Shown: positions 45,528 through 53,563 of the stretch, one piece after another
Layout of the letters: each line of letters begins with the position of its first letter
How positions within the stretch are numbered: the first letter of the stretch is position 1
Origin: Sulfuritalea sp.
GTDB lineage: Bacteria; Pseudomonadota; Gammaproteobacteria; Burkholderiales; Rhodocyclaceae
NCBI GenBank assembly: GCA_023229545.1
Contig: JALNZB010000001.1
Span: 124,001 to 188,000 of the forward strand
DNA length: 64,000 nucleotides
Direction of reading: 5' to 3'
Notes under the pieces: model-generated
The model's database searches: none
What the model saw: the letters and a program-made list of their open reading frames with translations, nothing else
Told to the model about the DNA's origin: nothing
Made by a program: the position numbers and the translations under genes

Positions 45528-45929
45528 ATGAGCACGACATCGTCCGATCCGATGGAGTTCCTGAAGTCCCTCTGGGGTACTGCCGGCATGCCGCTGCCCG
45601 GACTGGTGACGCCGACGCTGGATACCAACGAACTGGAAAAGCGCATTGCCGATCTCAAGGCGGTCGAGGGCTGGCTCAAGACCAATCTCGGCATGCTGCA
45701 AATGACCGTGCAGGGGCTTGAAATGCAGCGCGCGACCCTGGCCGCGATGCAGGCCATGAGCCAGTCGGCGGGCGGCTCCGAGGCCAACGCCAATCCGTTT
45801 GCCAACCCGACGCCATGGCCATGGAACTTCATGCAGGGCGCCGGCCCGGTCGCTGCCGCTGCGGATGCCGCAAGCACTCCGGCGGCGACCGATCAGGCTC
45901 CGCCGAAAAGGCGCGGCAAGGGCAAGTAA
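45528..45929 (+). CDS. phaM: PhaM-like polyhydroxybutyrate granule protein
   Basis: A 133-residue protein. The N-terminal motif DPMEFLKSLWG and the central segment TLDTNELEKRIADLKAVE are characteristic of PhaM. The C-terminal tail is Ala-rich and ends in basic residues (KRRGKGK) that can bind DNA. PhaM activates PHB synthase and tethers granules to the nucleoid (known from Ralstonia). AGGGAG lies before the ATG. The tail is shorter than in Ralstonia. No other pha genes are in the window. The identification rests on the two N-terminal motifs and the basic tail. Confidence 0.82.
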   Translation: MSTTSSDPMEFLKSLWGTAGMPLPGLVTPTLDTNELEKRIADLKAVEGWLKTNLGMLQMTVQGLEMQRATLAAMQAMSQSAGGSEANANPFANPTPWPWNFMQGAGPVAAAADAASTPAATDQAPPKRRGKGK

Positions 45930-45946
45930 CGCTTTGCGGGCCGGCG

Positions 45947-46852
45947 TCAGCGCAAGGCCAGCCACAAGGGCAGGCTCAGCATGCCGAGCAGGGTGCCGGC
46001 GGAGATCAGCCAGGCGACGCGCGCGCCGTCGCCGCCCATGCGCTGCGCCAGGATGTAGGCCGAGCTCGCCGTCGGTAGCGCGGCGAAGGCCAGCGCGATG
46101 TCGGCGTGGATGCCGGCCAGACCGAACCATCGGATCAGCAGCAGGGCCACGGCTGGCATGGCAATCAGTTTGACCGCCAGCAGGTAGCCGGCGGCGGTGT
46201 GCGTCGCCGCACCGCCAGCGCCGACTATTCGCAGTCCGGCGCCGACCGCCAGCAGGCCGAGGACAATCGCCGCCTCGGCGAGACGCCCGAGAAAATGCAG
46301 CAGCATTGCGGGCGGCTGGAAACCCGCCAGATTCGCGGCAACGCCGGCCAGCGTCGCCAGGATCAGCGGGTTCTTCGCCAGTTCGCGCCACAGGCCGGCC
46401 TCGCCATGGCGCGCCAGCATCCACACCGCCGCGATATTCGCCGGCGGCACCATGAGTCCGACGACAATCGCCATGGCGGCAATGCCCGGTACGCCGTAGA
46501 GTGTTCCCGCGACCGCCAGGCCGATATAGGAATTGAAGCGAAACGCGCACTGGTATTGTGAGGCGAATGACATCGGCGAAATCGGCAAAAGCCGCGCGCC
46601 AAGCCCCAACAGCATGCCGCTCGCCATCGCCCCGGTCGCGACGCCGATCATCGGCGCTGCGGCCGACCAGTCGATGCGGGTTTTCACCAGCCCGCTGAAC
46701 AACAGGGCCGGGAACAGAACGTAGTAGACCAGCTTCTCCAGACCGTTCCAGAAATGGTCGCCCAGATGCAGTGCTCGGCGCAGGCTGGCGCCGAGCAGGA
46801 TCAGTGCAAAGTCGGGAAGGAGGGCAAGGGCGACGACGGACTCGGCATGCAT
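45947..46852 (-). CDS. AEC-family (auxin efflux carrier-like) transporter
   Basis: A 301-residue inner-membrane protein with about eight to ten hydrophobic helices in two halves, as in AEC/BASS-type permeases. Conserved features include YYVLFPALLFSGL near the start and LPTASSAYILAQRMGGD near the end, the crossover signature of the family. The open frame runs 70 codons further upstream through the PilZ gene in another frame, so I start at ATG 46852. Bacterial members export malate and other organic acids; the substrate here is unknown. A dispersed repeat copy adds IVGAGGAA in a loop. Confidence 0.85.
   Translation of the reverse strand: MHAESVVALALLPDFALILLGASLRRALHLGDHFWNGLEKLVYYVLFPALLFSGLVKTRIDWSAAAPMIGVATGAMASGMLLGLGARLLPISPMSFASQYQCAFRFNSYIGLAVAGTLYGVPGIAAMAIVVGLMVPPANIAAVWMLARHGEAGLWRELAKNPLILATLAGVAANLAGFQPPAMLLHFLGRLAEAAIVLGLLAVGAGLRIVGAGGAATHTAAGYLLAVKLIAMPAVALLLIRWFGLAGIHADIALAFAALPTASSAYILAQRMGGDGARVAWLISAGTLLGMLSLPLWLALR
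46206..46229 (+). repeat. Dispersed repeat, copy 6 (inside the AEC transporter gene)
   Basis: GCCGCACCGCC then AGCGCCGACTATT. Read on the coding (minus) strand it gives IVGAGGAA, between two predicted membrane helices. Confidence 0.65.
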
Positions 46853-46857
46853 CGCGC

Positions 46858-47226
46858 CTAGTCTTCGCGAACCAGGCTGCCGAACTCTCGATCGAGAATC
46901 GCCGGATCGCCGCTGTTGAGCTCCACCAGCCGGCGCAGGTGCATGATGCTGTCGAGATCGATGCTCTCGCAGCGCAGGCCGATGTGCAGTCCTTCCACGT
47001 GCATTACCCTGGTCGCCATGCTGATCGTGGTGCCCGGCGCGAGTTCCAGCGACAACTGACATTCTTCGCCGGGTTTGCCGTGCCAGACATTGTCGGTTTC
47101 GAGCAGCGCGCCCTTCAGCGATATGTCCAGAAGTTGGGCGTAGGCAGGGCCGCCATCGGTGGTGATGCGCACCGGCGAATGAAACACGGCACGCCAGAAA
47201 TTGCGGCGTTCAGCATCCTTTGTCAC
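46858..47226 (-). CDS. PilZ-domain c-di-GMP receptor
   Basis: A 122-residue single-domain protein. R8xxxR12 (RRNFWR) and DISLKGA (34-40, the DxSxxG motif) form the c-di-GMP binding signature. AAGGAG seven bases before a GTG fixes the start at VTKDAERRNFW. It is the only PilZ gene in the window and could read the c-di-GMP made by the island. The GTG lies 17 bases inside the upstream Zn-ribbon gene, so the two are coupled. The AEC gene starts five bases beyond its stop codon. Confidence 0.88.
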   Translation of the reverse strand: MTKDAERRNFWRAVFHSPVRITTDGGPAYAQLLDISLKGALLETDNVWHGKPGEECQLSLELAPGTTISMATRVMHVEGLHIGLRCESIDLDSIMHLRRLVELNSGDPAILDREFGSLVRED

Positions 47227-47398
47227 GCGGAGTCTCCTTGGGCTGGTCAATAGTGGAATCGGTGCCGGTGAAATACTCCCGCAGCGGACACAATGTACCC
47301 GGTTCGCAATTGTGCTCGCGAGCGCACCTGGCCTGGGTCTGGTCCAGCACCACCATCTGTCCACAGACCGGGCAGTGGTCAATCGGTGAATCGAACAT
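47210..47398 (-). CDS. Small zinc-ribbon-like protein
   Basis: A 62-residue protein starting MFDSPIDHCPVCGQ, with Cys pairs CPVC and CEPGTLC that could hold a metal. GGAGGTG before the ATG is strong; an earlier ATG is 11 codons upstream but lacks one. The end overlaps the PilZ start codon by 17 bases. I do not know its function. The pairing with a PilZ protein is worth noting, but it may just be co-transcribed. Confidence 0.7.
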   Translation of the reverse strand: MFDSPIDHCPVCGQMVVLDQTQARCAREHNCEPGTLCPLREYFTGTDSTIDQPKETPRDKGC

Positions 47399-47487
47399 GA
47401 TGCACCTCCGCTTCCCTGACTTGGTTGGCATTCGCTTTTGATTATAGACGGGGTATTGGCGTCAATGCGCTCGGGTATCATCCGTGC

Positions 47488-48260
<773 letters not shown>

Positions 48261-48264
<4 letters not shown>

Positions 48265-48914
48265 ATGCTGAAGCGCTGCTGACGCTTTATCCGGTGCTGG
48301 CCAAATTGCCTGCCGGTCTGTTGCGGCGCGTCCGCGACACGCTGCAAACCCACTCGCTTGCCTCCGGCACCACGGTATTCGACGAACGCCAGCCGTGCCT
48401 GGGCTTTCCTTTCGTGCTTGGCGGCGCGATCCGCGTCGCCAAAGTCAGCGCCAGCGGTCGCGAACTGCCGCTGTATCGCGTGGTGGCGGGCGAAAGTTGC
48501 ATCATCACCTCGAGTTGCCTGCTCGGGCATGCCGACTACAACGCGCGCGGCGTGACCGAGGGGCCGACGACGCTGGCGCTGCTGCCGCGCCCGTTGTTTG
48601 ACGAGCTGCTGGCCGAGCCGGTGTTTCGCGACTTTGTCTTCGCACTGTTCTCCGAGCGCATGGCCGAGTTGATGCAACTGGTGGAAGCGGTGGCATTTCA
48701 CAAACTCGATCAACGCCTGGCGGCGCTGCTGCTGGGCAAGGGCCGCGTGGTGCATGCCACGCACCAGCACTTGGCGGACGAACTGGGCAGCGTGCGCGAA
48801 ATCGTCAGCCGGCTGCTGAAGGGCTTCGCCGAACAGGGCCTGGTGCAACTCGGTCGCGAGCAGGTGGAAGTGCTCGATGCCGCCGGCTTGCGCCGGGTGG
48901 CCTCTGTGACCTAG
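48261..48914 (+). CDS. Crp/Fnr-family transcriptional regulator
   Basis: A 217-residue regulator with an N-terminal cyclic-nucleotide-binding fold (about 15-130) and a C-terminal winged helix with THQHLADELGSVREIVSRLLKGF. Cysteines occur in the ligand domain (CLGFPFV, GESCIITSSCLLGH), but no Fnr-type N-terminal Cys cluster is present. The ATG overlaps the xth stop. A CRP-like site covers the end of the gene and precedes a DUF2892 gene, which it may regulate. The signal could be redox or sulfur chemistry, judging from the Cys residues and family company (inference). Confidence 0.88.
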
Positions 48915-48920
48915 GTTACA
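48905..48920. promoter_or_regulatory. CRP/FNR-like operator overlapping the regulator's stop codon
   Basis: TGTGACCTAGGTTACA matches TGTGA-N6-TCACA at nine of ten conserved positions and is nearly palindromic. It is placed 64 bases before the DUF2892 start codon and contains the TAG stop of the Crp/Fnr gene. Confidence 0.5.
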
Positions 48921-48945
48921 GTCAGGCGTCGACGAAACTGGTGTA

Positions 48946-48963
48946 ATGCACTCACTGTTGCAT
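48946..48963. promoter_or_regulatory. Inverted repeat ATGCA-N8-TGCAT before the DUF2892 gene
   Basis: A perfect 5-bp inverted repeat with eight bases between arms, 20 bases upstream of the start codon. It may be a second operator or part of the promoter; the sequence does not decide. Confidence 0.3.
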
Positions 48964-48983
48964 AACCCCAAAAGGAGAACACC

Positions 48984-49178
48984 ATGAAACTCAACGTTGG
49001 CGGCATCGACCGCGTACTGCGTATTACCGCGGGTCTTGGACTGATTGGCTGGGCGGCCATGGGTGGCCCGGTGTGGGCGTGGATCGGCGTTGTGCCTCTG
49101 GCTACCGGTTCGATCGGTTTCTGCCCGTTTTATCCCTTGCTCGGCATGAACACCTGCCCGATGAAAAAGCAGGGTTGA
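48984..49178 (+). CDS. DUF2892 small membrane protein
   Basis: A 64-residue protein with two hydrophobic helices and the family's CPFYPLLGMNTC signature near the end. AAAAGGAG lies before the ATG. DUF2892 domains also form the membrane part of YgaP-type rhodaneses, which links them with sulfur transfer; here the domain stands alone. The CRP-like site upstream suggests control by the adjacent regulator. Confidence 0.88.
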   Translation: MKLNVGGIDRVLRITAGLGLIGWAAMGGPVWAWIGVVPLATGSIGFCPFYPLLGMNTCPMKKQG

Positions 49179-49199
49179 AGCGTCAGGGCGGTGACGGAC

Positions 49200-50489
49200 T
49201 TATTCCGCCACCGCTGCTTTTGTTTCACCGAGCCAGCGCCGCACGCCGTGTCCTGCGGCGTGGCCGCTGGCAAAGCAGGCGGTGAGCAGATAGCCGCCGG
49301 TCGGCGCCTCCCAGTCGAGCATTTCTCCGGCGCAGAAGGTGCCGGGCAATGCCTTCAACATCAGGTTGCTGTCGACTGCGGCGAAGTCGACGCCGCCCGC
49401 GCTGCTGATGGCCTCATCCAGCGGACGCGGCGAGATCAGGCGCAGCGGCAAGGACTTGATGATTGCGGCGAGCCGCTGCGGGCTGGCGAAATCCTCTTTG
49501 TCGGCGCATTCGTGCAGCAACGCCGACTTGACGCAATCGATGCCGGCGCGACGGCGCAAGTGATTGGAAAGCGAATCGCGACCGCGCGGCTGCGCCAGAT
49601 CATCGGCTAGGCGCGACCCGGAGCGTCCCGGCACGAGGTCGAGATAGAGCGTGGCGCTGCCCGTGGCGGCGATGCAATCGCGCAGCGGGGCGGACAGCGC
49701 GTAGATCAGCCCGCCTTCGACGCCGTGTTCGGTGACGAGGAGTTCGCCGTCGCGCTTGATAGTCGATCCGTCCGGCGCGACAAATGCGGCGCTGATGGTC
49801 TTCACCGGCTGGCCGGCGAAGCGCTGGCGCAGATGATCGCTCCAAGGCACATTGAAGCCGCAATTGGCCGGGCGCAGGGCTTGCACCGCAACGCCGCGCG
49901 CGGCCAGCAGCGGCACCCAGGCGCCATCCGAACCGAGGCGCGCCCAACTGCCGCCGCCCAGCGCCAGCACCGTGGCGCCGGCGCCGACTTTCAATTCGCC
50001 CGCCGGCGTGGCGAAAACCAGCGCACCGTCGGCATCCCAGCCCAGCCAGCGATGACGCGCATGGAATATCACGCCGGCGGCGCGCAGCCGGTGCAGCCAG
50101 GCGCGCAAGAGTGGCGCAGATTTCATTTCATGCGGGAAGACGCGCCCCGAACTGCCGACGAAGGTTTCGACGCCGAGGCCCAGCGCCCATTCGCGCAGTT
50201 GTCGCGGGCCAAACTCTTCCAGCCAGCGACCGACCTGATCGCGGCGGGAACCATAGCGGGAGAGAAAGCGCTCCGGCGCTTCCGAGTGCGTCAGGTTGAG
50301 TCCGCCGCGACCGGCGAGGAGGAACTTGCGCCCGACCGAAGGCATGGCGTCGAATACCTCGACGCGCACGCCGGAAGTACTCACTACTTCCGCCGCCATG
50401 AGGCCGGCCGGGCCGCCGCCGATGACAACAATTCGACGACCGGGCGTGGCAGATGCGTGTTCAGCAGCGGCCACGGTCGGCCAGCGCAT
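49200..50489 (-). CDS. HI0933-type NAD(P)/FAD-dependent oxidoreductase
   Basis: A flavoprotein of about 429 residues. The dinucleotide-binding motif GGGPAGLMAAE is near the N-terminus; GRKFLLAGRGGLNLTHSE and the C-terminal GEMLDWEAPTGGYLL follow the HI0933/YhiN family pattern. The reaction is unknown in the family. The start is uncertain: ATG at 50489 or GTG at 50474, both inside the end of rsmA, neither with a clear ribosome binding site. Last gene of the lptD operon, converging on the DUF2892 gene. It carries a repeat copy coding KVGAGATV. Confidence 0.87.
   Translation of the reverse strand: MRWPTVAAAEHASATPGRRIVVIGGGPAGLMAAEVVSTSGVRVEVFDAMPSVGRKFLLAGRGGLNLTHSEAPERFLSRYGSRRDQVGRWLEEFGPRQLREWALGLGVETFVGSSGRVFPHEMKSAPLLRAWLHRLRAAGVIFHARHRWLGWDADGALVFATPAGELKVGAGATVLALGGGSWARLGSDGAWVPLLAARGVAVQALRPANCGFNVPWSDHLRQRFAGQPVKTISAAFVAPDGSTIKRDGELLVTEHGVEGGLIYALSAPLRDCIAATGSATLYLDLVPGRSGSRLADDLAQPRGRDSLSNHLRRRAGIDCVKSALLHECADKEDFASPQRLAAIIKSLPLRLISPRPLDEAISSAGGVDFAAVDSNLMLKALPGTFCAGEMLDWEAPTGGYLLTACFASGHAAGHGVRRWLGETKAAVAE
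49969..49991 (+). repeat. Dispersed repeat, copy 7 (inside the HI0933-type gene)
   Basis: ACCGTGGCGCC then GGCGCCGACTTT. It is one of the more divergent copies at its left end. The coding strand reads KVGAGATV. Confidence 0.55.
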
Positions 50490-51276
50490 TGGCGAGGCGC
50501 ACGTAGTCGGCCACGGCGATATCTTCGGCGCGCGCCGTGGGCGTGATGCCCAGCGCGGCAAGATCGGCCTCGCTGATGAAGTCGCGCAGGGTGTTGCGTA
50601 GCATCTTGCGTCGCTGCGAGAACGCGGCGGTCACCACGCGGGCGAACAGCAGCGGGTCTTTCGACGCCGTCTCGCCAGCGCCGACTTCCGCTTGAATCAC
50701 GCGAGGAATCATGCGCACGATGGCCGAATCGACCTTGGGCGCGGGACTGAAAGCGCCGGGCGGCACGACGAACATGCGCTCCATGTGGTAGTGGTATTGC
50801 AGCATCACCGACAGGCGACCGAAGTTCTTGGTACCCGGTTCGGCCACCATGCGATCGACCACTTCCTTTTGCAGCATGAAGTGCATGTCATAGACCTGCG
50901 GCGCGAACGGCACCAGATGGAACAGCAGCGGACTGGAAATGTTGTAGGGCAGGTTGCCGACGATCTTCAGCGGCCCCTCACCCTTTAGCGCGCCGAAGTC
51001 GAATTCGAGCGCGTCGCCTTCGTGAATGCTCAGGCGCTCGGGCGGAAAGCGGTGACGCAGACGCGCGATCAGGTCGCGGTCGATTTCAACGACATGCAGA
51101 TGGTCGATGCGTTCCAGCAGCGGCTCGGTGATGGCGCCCAGCCCCGGCCCGATTTCCACCACCGTATCGCCGGCGCGCGGCCCGATGGCGTCCACGATTT
51201 TGCGAATGATGCCGGGCGAGACCAAGAAGTTCTGCCCAAACCGCTTGCGCGCGACATGGCCCTGATGATCCTTCAT
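50461..51276 (-). CDS. rsmA: 16S rRNA dimethyladenosine transferase RsmA (KsgA)
   Basis: A 271-residue methyltransferase that dimethylates two adjacent adenines near the 3' end of 16S rRNA. It has FGQNFL at the start, the SAM motif VEIGPGLGAIT and the catalytic NLPYNIS. The C-terminal domain has FSQRRKMLRNTL. It starts 18 bases after pdxA, the usual order. A repeat copy lies between conserved MIPRV and the FSQRRK helix, adding EVGAGETA in a variable loop. Confidence 0.96.
   Translation of the reverse strand: MKDHQGHVARKRFGQNFLVSPGIIRKIVDAIGPRAGDTVVEIGPGLGAITEPLLERIDHLHVVEIDRDLIARLRHRFPPERLSIHEGDALEFDFGALKGEGPLKIVGNLPYNISSPLLFHLVPFAPQVYDMHFMLQKEVVDRMVAEPGTKNFGRLSVMLQYHYHMERMFVVPPGAFSPAPKVDSAIVRMIPRVIQAEVGAGETASKDPLLFARVVTAAFSQRRKMLRNTLRDFISEADLAALGITPTARAEDIAVADYVRLANALADRGRC
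50666..50688 (+). repeat. Dispersed repeat, copy 8 (inside rsmA)
   Basis: GCCGTCTCGCC then AGCGCCGACTTC. The coding strand reads EVGAGETA in a loop region where RsmA proteins vary. Confidence 0.75.
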
Positions 51277-51294
51277 GCCAAGCGGGCGAATATC

Positions 51295-52275
51295 TCAGCC
51301 GCGCCGGCGCGATGCCATGTCGATGGCGGCATCGACGGCGGCGAACAGGCTGGTGGGCGATGCCTTGCCGCTGCCGGCAAGATCGAGCGCCGTGCCGTGG
51401 TCGACCGAGGTGCGGATGATCGGCAGGCCGAGCGTGACATTGATGCCCTCGTCGAAGGCCGCGTACTTGAGCACGGCGAGACCCTGGTCGTGGTACATCG
51501 CCAGTTGCGCGTCGGAGCCGGCCAGGACATTCCGGGTGAATAACGTGTCCGCCGGCAGGGGGCCGATCAGGTTCATGCCTTCGCCGCGCAGCTTGTCCAG
51601 CACCGGGCTGATGACCTCGATTTCCTCGCGGCCCATGTGGCCGCCTTCGCCGGCATGCGGATTGAGCCCGGCGACCAGAATGCGCGGGCGGGCGATGCCG
51701 AACTTGGCCTGCATGTCGGCATGGAGGATACGCAGCGTGATTTCCAGGTCGTCGGGCGTGATGGCGGCGGCGACATCCTTCAGCGCCAGATGCGTGGTGG
51801 CGAGCGCGACGCGCAACCCTGCCCCCGCCAGCATCATCACCACGCGCGGCGTGCCGGTGTGGTCGGCGAGGTATTCGGTGTGGCCGCTGAATGGAATTCC
51901 GGCGTCGTTGATGATGCCCTTATGCACCGGCGCGGTGACCATCGCCGCATATTCGCCAGCGACACAGCCGGTCAGCGCGGCGTCGAGGATGTCGAGCACG
52001 TAACGGGCATTCGCGGCATCGAGCCGTCCCGCCAGTGCCGACTTTTGCAGAGGGATGTGACGGATCTCGATGCGGTTCGCATCCAGGCCAAGGGCTGCGG
52101 CGCGCTCCGCAAGCAGTTGGCGGTCGCCGAGAACGACCAGACGCGCCGGCCAATCCCGCTCGGCCAGTCGCAGGCAGATATCCGGGCCGATGCCAGCCGG
52201 TTCGCCGGAAGTGACGGCGATCACCGGTGGCGCGGAACTGTTGCCGCTAGCGGTCTTCGGCGCGGTATTCGACAT
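51295..52275 (-). CDS. pdxA: 4-hydroxythreonine-4-phosphate dehydrogenase
   Basis: A 326-residue enzyme of pyridoxal phosphate synthesis. The metal-binding histidines are in TTHLALKDV, NPHAGEGG and MYHDQGLAVLK; VTSGEPAGIGPD is the conserved start. The ATG at 52275 lies 29 bases inside the end of surA; the length then equals E. coli PdxA. A repeat copy is present near residue 80, read in a different frame from the other genes (KSALAGRL). Confidence 0.95.
   Translation of the reverse strand: MSNTAPKTASGNSSAPPVIAVTSGEPAGIGPDICLRLAERDWPARLVVLGDRQLLAERAAALGLDANRIEIRHIPLQKSALAGRLDAANARYVLDILDAALTGCVAGEYAAMVTAPVHKGIINDAGIPFSGHTEYLADHTGTPRVVMMLAGAGLRVALATTHLALKDVAAAITPDDLEITLRILHADMQAKFGIARPRILVAGLNPHAGEGGHMGREEIEVISPVLDKLRGEGMNLIGPLPADTLFTRNVLAGSDAQLAMYHDQGLAVLKYAAFDEGINVTLGLPIIRTSVDHGTALDLAGSGKASPTSLFAAVDAAIDMASRRRG
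52023..52045 (+). repeat. Dispersed repeat, copy 9 (inside pdxA)
   Basis: GCCGTCCCGCC then AGTGCCGACTTT. One mismatch in the core. The coding strand frame gives KSALAGRL. Confidence 0.6.
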
Positions 52276-53563
52276 GGGCGCGGTCGCGCATCTGCCGGAC
52301 CCAGTCCTGATACGCCTCGTCGGACTTGCGCTCGCGCAGCACCTGCCGCGCGGCGAGACGCTGGCGTTCGGCGGTGGCATCTTCGGTGCGACGCTCCAGC
52401 ACCTGGATCAGGTGGAAGCCGAAGGGCGATTTCACCGGCCCGCTGACCTGGTTGATTTTCAGCGCGTCCATCGCCTTCTCGAAATCGGGAACGGTATCGC
52501 CCTGATACATCCAGCCGAGTTCCCCGCCCTTGGCGGCGGAAAGATCGTTGGAATGAAGGCGCGCCAGTTCGGCAAAATCGGCGCCGTTGTCGAGCCGCTC
52601 CTTGAGCGCGACCAGCTTGCGCTTCGCCTCGGCTTCGGAGACGAGTTCGTTGATCTTGATCAGGATATGCCGGGCACGCGTCTGCTTCAGCGCCACCATC
52701 GGTTTTGCGCCGCCATCGCCCCGCTTGTCGATCAGCTTGATGATGTGGAAACCGGCCGGACTGCGCAGGATATCGCTGACTTCGCCCGGCTTCAGCTTCT
52801 TCACGGCCTCGGCGTAGAGCGCCGGCAGGCGATCCAGCGGGCGTGTGTCCATGGCTCCGCCAGAGAGCGCATCGGGCGCATCGGAATAACCGGCGGCCAC
52901 CTTGGCAAAGTTCTCGCCGCGGCGAAGCTGGTCGAGCGCCGCCTGCGCGCGCGCGCCGATGCGCATCAACTGGTCGGGCGAGGCTTGTTCCGGTACGCGC
53001 AGGACAATGTGCGCGGTCTGCACTTCGATGTGGCCGACGTTGCTGCCCTGATCCGGGTTGGACAGATAGTTGTCGATTTCGCCATCGGAGACGACGATGC
53101 GGCTTTCGACTTCGCGGTCGCGCAGACGCGACAGCACGATTTCGTCGCGAATCTCCTCGCGGAACTTGGTCCAGGAAATGCCGTCTTTATCCAGCGCGGT
53201 GCGGAAATCCTGCAATGAGAGGCGGTTGCCTTCGGCGATGCGACGCAGGGCGGCATCGAGTTCGATATCGGATATGCGCAGACCGGTTTCCTTGGCAAAC
53301 TGGAGTTGTACGCGATCGGTAATCATGCGCTCCAGCAATTGACGTTCGAGTACGTCGCGCGGTGGCAGTTGCACGTTCTGGCCGCGCAACTGCCGCTCCA
53401 CGGTGGCGAGACGGGCGCGCAGTTCAAAGGCGGTGATGGCCTCGTCGTTGACCACCGCGACAATTCGATCGACCTCTATCGGTTGGGCACGCCGCGTCTG
53501 ACCGTGCGCGGCGACCAAGGAAAGGCTGAAGAACAGGCAGAACAGAACAAGACGGATGATCAT
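52247..53563 (-). CDS. surA: Periplasmic chaperone/peptidyl-prolyl isomerase SurA
   Basis: A 438-residue protein with a signal peptide (about 1-21) that chaperones outer-membrane proteins. The N-terminal SurA domain has VDRIVAVVNDEAIT. Two parvulin domains follow (about 180-280 and 290-395), each with an H-I-L or F-H-I/L-type motif (AHIVLR, GFHIIKL, ARHILIK, GFHLIQVLE). Its ATG overlaps the lptD stop (ATGA). LptD is a known SurA client, so the order makes functional sense. Confidence 0.96.
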   Translation of the reverse strand: MIIRLVLFCLFFSLSLVAAHGQTRRAQPIEVDRIVAVVNDEAITAFELRARLATVERQLRGQNVQLPPRDVLERQLLERMITDRVQLQFAKETGLRISDIELDAALRRIAEGNRLSLQDFRTALDKDGISWTKFREEIRDEIVLSRLRDREVESRIVVSDGEIDNYLSNPDQGSNVGHIEVQTAHIVLRVPEQASPDQLMRIGARAQAALDQLRRGENFAKVAAGYSDAPDALSGGAMDTRPLDRLPALYAEAVKKLKPGEVSDILRSPAGFHIIKLIDKRGDGGAKPMVALKQTRARHILIKINELVSEAEAKRKLVALKERLDNGADFAELARLHSNDLSAAKGGELGWMYQGDTVPDFEKAMDALKINQVSGPVKSPFGFHLIQVLERRTEDATAERQRLAARQVLRERKSDEAYQDWVRQMRDRAHVEYRAEDR

